The notes under the pieces are model-generated. The model made no database searches and was not told the DNA's origin. It was given only the letters and a program-made list of their open reading frames with translations. DNA of 37,437 nt from Janthinobacterium sp. (GTDB lineage: Bacteria > Pseudomonadota > Gammaproteobacteria > Burkholderiales > Burkholderiaceae_D): the NCBI GenBank assembly GCA_025356595.1, contig JANXSQ010000177.1:1-37437 (forward strand), given 5' to 3'. Of the stretch, positions 32,935 to 37,437 are shown piece after piece (position 1 is the first letter of the stretch; each line of letters opens with the position of its first letter). A program made the position numbers and the translations under genes.

Positions 32935-33414
32935 ATGAAAAATGTTTCTTATTTTATATTTGCCACGGGTTTTTGTGTGGTGGCACATGCGCAAGCGCCT
33001 GAGCCTTGGTTGCTGCCGGACCCAATCGCACTAACGGAAGCATCTAACGCTCTCTGCATCGACCAAGTGAAGTCGACCTTGGTCGCGGGTGCGCTTAGGG
33101 CGGAAGGGCGGAGCAAAGCGGAAGTTTTGGCGCTGCTTCCTGAAAGTCCAAAAGGCATGTTGTTACGCGTAGTCAGTGCCATGCGAGAGAGTGTTGAGGA
33201 CGCGTTCGATTTCCCAGAGCTCTCTATACATGCTCAGTTTTCATACCGTTCCGAGGCCTGCTTTCGTGAAACGTTAAGCGGTGTGAGGGTGCCGCGCCTC
33301 GCGGCCATCCGGACGCAGGTGGAGAAGTGCCAACAGGTTCATGGTACGGAGAAGAGCAACGAATTGTTTAAATGTGTCGAGACGGTGGTTCGCAACGCCG
33401 AGCCACAGCTATAA
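32935..33414 (+). CDS. Small secreted protein with four conserved-type cysteines
   Basis: A 159-aa exported protein with a signal peptide (KNVSYFIFATGFCVVAHAQA, cut near 20). The mature part is helical, with four cysteines (about C42, C111, C132, C146) that could form two disulphides. No family was recognised. It lies 106 bases downstream of the HEPN-like gene in the same lower-GC patch. A short GGCCG-ACTT-CGGCC hairpin follows its stop (33417-33430) but is not followed by T, so it is not a standard terminator. Confidence 0.6.
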   Translation: MKNVSYFIFATGFCVVAHAQAPEPWLLPDPIALTEASNALCIDQVKSTLVAGALRAEGRSKAEVLALLPESPKGMLLRVVSAMRESVEDAFDFPELSIHAQFSYRSEACFRETLSGVRVPRLAAIRTQVEKCQQVHGTEKSNELFKCVETVVRNAEPQL

Positions 33415-33486
33415 AGGGCCGACTTCGGCCAAAAACAGTCTTCTCTTGACTCGGTAAATAAGATATAAAGGCGAGGTTTTTTTCAT

Positions 33487-33954
33487 ATGAATGAGCATTT
33501 TAAGCAGCATGTCGAATCGCTTCATCCATCATTGGAGAGGCTGATGCAAAGCCCATCCTTCACATTCGCGTTGCTTCCCGAGGATTTGCCTAAAGCAGGG
33601 GTTTATCTTTTTACGGAAAACGATAAACACTTGTATGTGGGGCGAACCAATGGCCTGCGAAAGCGGCTTCAGCAGCATTGCCGTCCAGGATCAGGGCATA
33701 ACAGCGCACCGTTTGCATTTCGTCTTGCCCGTGAAGAACGTGGCGTAACGAAGGCGACATATAAACCGGAAGGCTCCCGCGCATCGCTGATCCAAGACGC
33801 CGCATTCGCTGATGCATTCTTGCGTTCAAAAGAACGACTGCGCAGGATGCATGTTCGCGTTGTGGAGGAGAGTAATCCGCTGCGGCAGGCACTGCTCGAA
33901 ATGTATATCGCGATAGAGCTAGAGGCTCCGTATAATGATTTTGATAACCATTAG
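33487..33954 (+). CDS. GIY-YIG nuclease family protein
   Basis: A 155-aa protein with a GIY-YIG core: AGVYLFTENDKHLYVGRTNG (37-56) then LRKRLQQH (57-64). The two tyrosines, the Arg of the helix and a late Glu/Asn (EAPYND, about 147-152) are as in active single-strand cutting GIY-YIG domains. It lacks other domains, and has an N-terminal helix (1-30) preceding the core. Small stand-alone GIY-YIG proteins occur in restriction, repair and mobile-element contexts. AAGGCGAGG lies upstream of the ATG at 33487. It lies in the lower-GC patch with the HEPN-like protein. Confidence 0.85.
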   Translation: MNEHFKQHVESLHPSLERLMQSPSFTFALLPEDLPKAGVYLFTENDKHLYVGRTNGLRKRLQQHCRPGSGHNSAPFAFRLAREERGVTKATYKPEGSRASLIQDAAFADAFLRSKERLRRMHVRVVEESNPLRQALLEMYIAIELEAPYNDFDNH

Positions 33955-34197
33955 CGCGCGGGACTTCAGGTCTTCGTCGGGCTTGCATGCCGGAATTTCC
34001 TTCTGATTTCGCCCCGAAGCGGACGTTGCGGCCGCTCTTGAGCGAGCCGCGGCCTCGTGAAGTCGAACAGCTTGCGGCACGGCCGGCTGCTTTTGCGCGA
34101 AGGCGCTATTTCAACCTACTCCAGTGTTTCATTTTCAGATAGTGCGAGCGCGGCCGCTCTAAAATGCGAGCCGCCACACAGCCAGCGGCCGATCGCC
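33955..34197. other. Intergenic region with a short direct repeat
   Basis: About 240 bases with no gene seen. GCGGCCGCTCT then GCGAGCCGC occurs at 34028-34050 and again at 34150-34174, a direct repeat of about 24 bases that may mark the end of the lower-GC patch. Confidence 0.4.
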
Positions 34198-34824
34198 TCA
34201 GTCCGCGCCGCTTTGCGCGGCGACGATGACGCCATCCTTGATGTCGGCCTCAAGGCGGTTGCTGCGTTCGGCGTCGGCATCGGCCGCGCCGCTGCGGCGC
34301 GCCGGCGCGATCTTGCCCGTATACGCGTAGGCCCAGCGCGCGCCGGCGTTCAGGGAGGGCGCGCCGTAGACCCGCGTCAGCCGCGATGATGCCTGTTTCA
34401 GCCAGATGTCCTTGTCGAAGCGCAGTGGCAGGAAGGTGCGTGGCAGTTGCGGGCAGGCGGGCGAGGGCGCGCCGGCCGTTTGCGCCGCCTGTATCGTCAT
34501 CAGGCGCTGCGCTGCGTCGCCGATCAACCAGACCCGCTCCGGCGCGGTGCCGCCCTTGACTGTGTAGCACAGCCAGTCGCCGCCGTCGTCCTCTTCCGGA
34601 TGGGCGATGCTGCCGACGCCGATGGCGTCGCGGATCTGCCGCAGCGTGCTTTTTTCCAGCAGCACATTCAGGCGCCCCATGCGCAGTTGCGTCACCGGCG
34701 GGCTGGCCAGCGCGACGGCCTGCATGCCGTTCTCCTCGCGCTGCGGCGGCGCCACGCTGGCCGACCAGGCACTGTCCGGCAGCGCGGTCAGCAGACAGGT
34801 AAGTAAGAGCTGCTTCGATTTCAT
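34198..34824 (-). CDS. Secreted protein of unknown function
   Basis: A 208-aa exported protein. I choose the ATG at 34824 (GGAGG seven bases before) over the longer frame, since it starts the signal peptide KSKQLLLTCLLTALPDSAWSA. The mature part contains LRMGRLNVLLEKSTLRQIRD, GDWLCYTVKGGTAPERVWLI and RLTRVYGAPSLNAGARWAYAY. No family was recognised; it is probably periplasmic or outer-membrane-associated. Its nearest same-strand neighbour, arfB, lies 104 bases upstream. Confidence 0.72.
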   Translation of the reverse strand: MKSKQLLLTCLLTALPDSAWSASVAPPQREENGMQAVALASPPVTQLRMGRLNVLLEKSTLRQIRDAIGVGSIAHPEEDDGGDWLCYTVKGGTAPERVWLIGDAAQRLMTIQAAQTAGAPSPACPQLPRTFLPLRFDKDIWLKQASSRLTRVYGAPSLNAGARWAYAYTGKIAPARRSGAADADAERSNRLEADIKDGVIVAAQSGAD

Positions 34825-34927
34825 GGCCTTGCCTCCGTCTTCAAATGGTGTCTGAGCCAAGGCGCGGCGACGGGCGGAGCGAGCGTTTCCGGACGCGCAA
34901 GCGCGCTCCCGGATGGGCGCGCGGCGC

Positions 34928-35326
34928 TCAGGCGCTGACCTTGCCGCGCAACTGTTTCTGCTGGCCGTGCGTGCTCTTGCTGTCGAGGCGGCGGCGCTGC
35001 GAGCCGCGCGTCGGCTTGGTGGCGCGGCGCACGGTGGGCAGGATGGTGATGCTGTCGATCATCTCCTGCAGCCGGCGCATGGCCTCTTCCTTGTTCTGCT
35101 CCTGGCTGCGCGACTGCTGCGCCTTCAGCACGATGACGCCGTCCTTGGTGATGCGCTGGTCGCGCAGGGCCAGCAGGCGCTCCTTGTAGGCCTCCGGCAG
35201 GGCGGAGTTGGCGACGTCGAAGCGCAAGTGGATCGCGCAGGAAACCTTGTTGACGTTCTGGCCGCCCGGCCCTTGCGCGCGGATGGCGCTGAATTCGACT
35301 TCGCTGGTGTTAACGGTATACATCAT
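34928..35326 (-). CDS. arfB: Ribosome-rescue peptidyl-tRNA hydrolase ArfB
   Basis: A 132-aa release-factor-like protein that frees stalled ribosomes. It has the catalytic GGQ (G21-G22-Q23) in RAQGPGGQNVNKV, followed by the RF fold and a basic C-terminal tail (RRATKPTRGSQRRRLDSKST, then KQLRGK) that enters the mRNA channel. The length is usual. Its ATG overlaps the stop of the upstream CoA-transferase-family gene by four bases, so translation is coupled; the functional link is unclear. Confidence 0.95.
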   Translation of the reverse strand: MMYTVNTSEVEFSAIRAQGPGGQNVNKVSCAIHLRFDVANSALPEAYKERLLALRDQRITKDGVIVLKAQQSRSQEQNKEEAMRRLQEMIDSITILPTVRRATKPTRGSQRRRLDSKSTHGQQKQLRGKVSA

Positions 35327-36405
35327 TTCTCAAATTTGACGGGCTGCGCGAGGACCCAGTGCATGCCTTCGCTCGGATGCTCTTCCCGCGCCACCATGCG
35401 GCGCGCCCGGAACAGCGGATGTTGCAGCGCTTCGGCGCTGCTCAGGATAGGCGTCACGCAGCAATCGCTGGCCGCGAAGGCCGCCGTCCAATCGGCCAGG
35501 CTGCGCGCCGCGAAGAGGGCGTCCAGCTCGGCCTTGACGGCCAGCGCGTCGGCGCCGCCCACGACCTGCCCCAGTTGCCAGTGGCGCGTCTGCAGGTCCG
35601 GCCGGCCCAGCACCTCGCAGCAGAGCCGCCAGAATTTCAGCTCCAGCGCGCCGACGGCCATGAAGCGCCCATCCAGCGTGCGGTAGACATTGTAGCAAGG
35701 TACGCCGCCGGTCAGCAGATCGCGCGCCGGCGCCGCCTCGCCGCCGTTGTTGACGGCCACCAGCGGCATGATGTTGTGGGCCAGCACGGCGTCGGTCATG
35801 GAGACGTCGACGAAGCGCCCGGCTCCGCCCATCTTGACGGCCAGCAGGGCCGCCAGGATGCCTTGCAGCGCGCTCTGCGCCCCGCCCAGCAGGTCGCCCA
35901 CCTGCAGGTTCGGCAGGGCGGGCACACCGTCCGGGCCGGCGTTCTGCGCCAGCATGCCGGCGTAGCCGATGTAGTTGATGTCGTGCCCGGCCAGTTGGGC
36001 GAAGGGGCCGTCCTGGCCGTAGCCGGAAATGGCGCACATCACCAGTTTCGGATTGCGCGCCTTGAGCACTTCCCAACCGAGGCCGAGGCGGGCCATGACG
36101 CCGGGGCGGAAGCTTTCGACCAGCACGTCGGCGCTCTCGACCAGCGTCAGCAATTGCCCGCGCTGGGCCGCGTCCTTCAGGTCCAGGCGCAGGAAGCGCT
36201 TGCCGCGGTTGACGGCGACGAAGAATTGCGACACCTCGTGGCGCACCGGACCCATGGTGCGGGCGTAGTCGCCGGCGCCCGGGTCTTCGATCTTCAGCAC
36301 GTCGGCGCCCATGCCGGCCAGGTGCTGCGTGGCGACGGGGCCGGGCAGCAGGCGCGTCAGGTCGAGCACGCGGATGCCGCGCAGGGGCAGGGCGGCGTCG
36401 CTCAT
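35323..36405 (-). CDS. CaiB/BaiF family protein, alpha-methylacyl-CoA racemase-like
   Basis: A 360-aa cytosolic protein of the family III CoA-transferase fold. It begins LPLRGIRVLDLTRLLPGPVATQHLAGMGADVLKIE. The SGYGQDGPFAQLAGHDINYIGYAG segment with H141, and D171 in LQVGDLLGG, match the His/Asp pair (30 residues apart, as His126/Asp156 in the mycobacterial racemase) that interconverts R- and S-2-methylacyl-CoA. A racemase role in branched fatty-acid or sterol breakdown is therefore more likely than CoA transfer. The ATG at 36405 overlaps the stop of the HDOD gene by four bases. Confidence 0.85.
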   Translation of the reverse strand: MSDAALPLRGIRVLDLTRLLPGPVATQHLAGMGADVLKIEDPGAGDYARTMGPVRHEVSQFFVAVNRGKRFLRLDLKDAAQRGQLLTLVESADVLVESFRPGVMARLGLGWEVLKARNPKLVMCAISGYGQDGPFAQLAGHDINYIGYAGMLAQNAGPDGVPALPNLQVGDLLGGAQSALQGILAALLAVKMGGAGRFVDVSMTDAVLAHNIMPLVAVNNGGEAAPARDLLTGGVPCYNVYRTLDGRFMAVGALELKFWRLCCEVLGRPDLQTRHWQLGQVVGGADALAVKAELDALFAARSLADWTAAFAASDCCVTPILSSAEALQHPLFRARRMVAREEHPSEGMHWVLAQPVKFEK

Positions 36406-37437
36406 GGCGCGCCGCCGGCGTCGCTCTCGGCCACCGCCCGCAGTTCGCGGTAGCAGTCGCGCGCGTGCGCCGGTAAACCGCTGAACAGGCCGGCCTGGTC
36501 CTCCTCCAGGCGGGCCTGCTCGACGAGGATCTTGATCTTGCTCAGGTAGTCCGTCATCGATAGCAACTGCCCCAGCGGCGACATGCTGGCGCGCTTGTGC
36601 ATGAGTTGCTCGCGGATGGCCAGCGTGACGGCGTCCGGGAAGCTCCATTCCTGCGCGATGCTGCAGGAGAGCAGGCGGGCGTTGCGCAGCAGGCTGGCGC
36701 AGAACAGGGCCGAGCCCAGCGCCGCCTCGTCCTTGCCGGCCTGGTCCATCATGCGCAGCGAGACGATCAGGCCGACGTTCTGCACCAGCCCGGCCAGGAA
36801 GGCCTGGAAGGGATCGATGCCCTGCTGTTCGGCGAAGACGCGGCTGGCGATGGCGCAGCGCTCGGACTGGTCCCAGATGCGCGGCGCCAGCAGGCGCGTG
36901 AAGTGGCCCGACTGCAGGTCGATGATGGGGCGGAAGGCCACCGTCGTGACCAACTGGCGCAAGCCTTCCTGGCCGATCACGATGACGGCGTGCTCGACGC
37001 TGCCTATGCGCCGGTCGCCGGGGCCGATGGCGTTGTTGGCCAGGCGGATCACGGCCGCCACCAGCACGACGTCGCTGGAAATCTTGCGGGCGATGTCGGC
37101 GCCGGAAAAATGCTCGCTGCGCAGGCTTTGCAGCACTTGCGGAATCAGGCCGGGCAGGCGCCGCACCAGGTCGGCGCCGGATTGCCTGGATTGGACGATC
37201 GCCTCGAGGGCGTCGAGCACGCGGCTCTCGGCCGCCGTCACGTCCAGCTCGCTGCTATCCCGGGCGCCGAACAGCCAGCCGTGGTAATTCGTGTTGACGC
37301 CGTCCTTTTGCTCGAAGGATACGCCGGCCGGCGCGGCGGCGGCGCTGAGGCCCATGTTTTCCGACAGGGGCGCCGACAGGGGCGCCGCGACGGGCGCCAG
37401 CGGCGGCGCGGCGGCGGCCGGGGCGGGTGGGGAGAAC
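36402..37437 (-). CDS. HDOD domain-containing protein (runs off window end)
   Basis: The frame is open to the window edge, so the start is outside; the first ATG seen is at 37355. The visible 345 residues start with a Pro/Ala-rich linker (PAPAAAAPPLAPVAAPLS, then SAPLSE) and a short conserved N-terminal part, followed by an HDOD domain (about 75-275): LIPQVLQSLRSEHFSGADIARKI, VLVAAVIRLANN, SVEHAVIVIGQEGLRQLV, AFLAGLVQNVGLIVSL. HDOD proteins are non-hydrolytic HD-domain relatives that act in signalling and stress responses. It is the first gene seen of an operon with the racemase-like gene and arfB. A 12-bp unit (GACAGGGGCGCC) is tandemly repeated at 37364-37387. Confidence 0.88.
   Translation of the reverse strand, partial: FSPPAPAAAAPPLAPVAAPLSAPLSENMGLSAAAAPAGVSFEQKDGVNTNYHGWLFGARDSSELDVTAAESRVLDALEAIVQSRQSGADLVRRLPGLIPQVLQSLRSEHFSGADIARKISSDVVLVAAVIRLANNAIGPGDRRIGSVEHAVIVIGQEGLRQLVTTVAFRPIIDLQSGHFTRLLAPRIWDQSERCAIASRVFAEQQGIDPFQAFLAGLVQNVGLIVSLRMMDQAGKDEAALGSALFCASLLRNARLLSCSIAQEWSFPDAVTLAIREQLMHKRASMSPLGQLLSMTDYLSKIKILVEQARLEEDQAGLFSGLPAHARDCYRELRAVAESDAGGAP

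Noticed and set aside
33417-33430. GGCCG-ACTT-CGGCC hairpin as a terminator
   Set aside because: It is followed by A-rich sequence, not a T-run, on the coding strand.
1-37437. CRISPR arrays, tRNA or rRNA genes, prophage or plasmid origin
   Set aside because: No regularly spaced repeats, no recognisable tRNA or rRNA sequence, and no phage structural or replication genes were seen.

Overview
The window looks like a chromosomal segment of a high-GC betaproteobacterium of the Oxalobacteraceae (Massilia, Duganella, Janthinobacterium or a relative). I base this on the GC-rich codon use, two PEP-CTERM exosortase-sorted proteins, several orphan SBP_bac_3 periplasmic proteins, TonB receptors, an EnvZ/OmpR pair and a FapA-type protein. 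No database was searched; all family names come from reading motifs.

Layout. 1-4.5 kb: the end of thymidine kinase, then a large CHASE3/PAS/PAS hybrid histidine kinase on the minus strand, bracketed by two imperfect ~90-bp direct repeats. 4.5-9.5 kb: the tail-specific protease Prc with a clean terminator, a PEP-CTERM protein, an AlaC-type aminotransferase with a DUF1272 protein, and a candidate small RNA whose terminator has been entered by a complete group II (class C-like) intron (9479-11374). 11.4-18.3 kb: an uptake or sensing cluster of three different SBP_bac_3 proteins, a porin-like barrel, a small PstS-like protein and a TonB-dependent receptor, with no ABC permease or ATPase. 18.4-22.3 kb: an HTH regulator, a PnuC/PnuT-type vitamin transporter and a NadR-like kinase form a tightly overlapping operon. 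It converges on a TonB-dependent receptor preceded by a clear TPP riboswitch, so the whole block is best read as thiamine (or thiamine-moiety) uptake and salvage.

22.4-24.8 kb is the oddest part. A 99-aa protein has the fold signature of the encapsulated ferritins (EncFtn) but all ferroxidase ligands are replaced. It is followed by an orphan Imm26-type immunity protein. A decayed IS5-family transposase is then split in two by a ~0.9-kb stretch holding a PEP-CTERM gene with an AT-rich upstream region. 24.8-31.4 kb: a class I glutamine amidotransferase divergent from an AraC regulator, EnvZ/OmpR with a candidate OmpR site, a small secreted Arg/Glu-rich protein, and a FapA/DUF342 protein.

31.4-34 kb is a lower-GC patch with a HEPN/AbiJ-like protein, a small secreted four-cysteine protein and a GIY-YIG nuclease, probably horizontally acquired and possibly defensive. 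34.2 kb to the end: a secreted protein of unknown function, then a translationally coupled minus-strand operon of an HDOD protein (running off the window), an alpha-methylacyl-CoA racemase-like CaiB/BaiF enzyme and the ribosome-rescue factor ArfB.

The strongest candidates for something undescribed are the metal-ligand-less EncFtn homologue, the promoter/palindrome/sRNA/intron locus at 9.37-9.48 kb, and the HEPN plus GIY-YIG patch.
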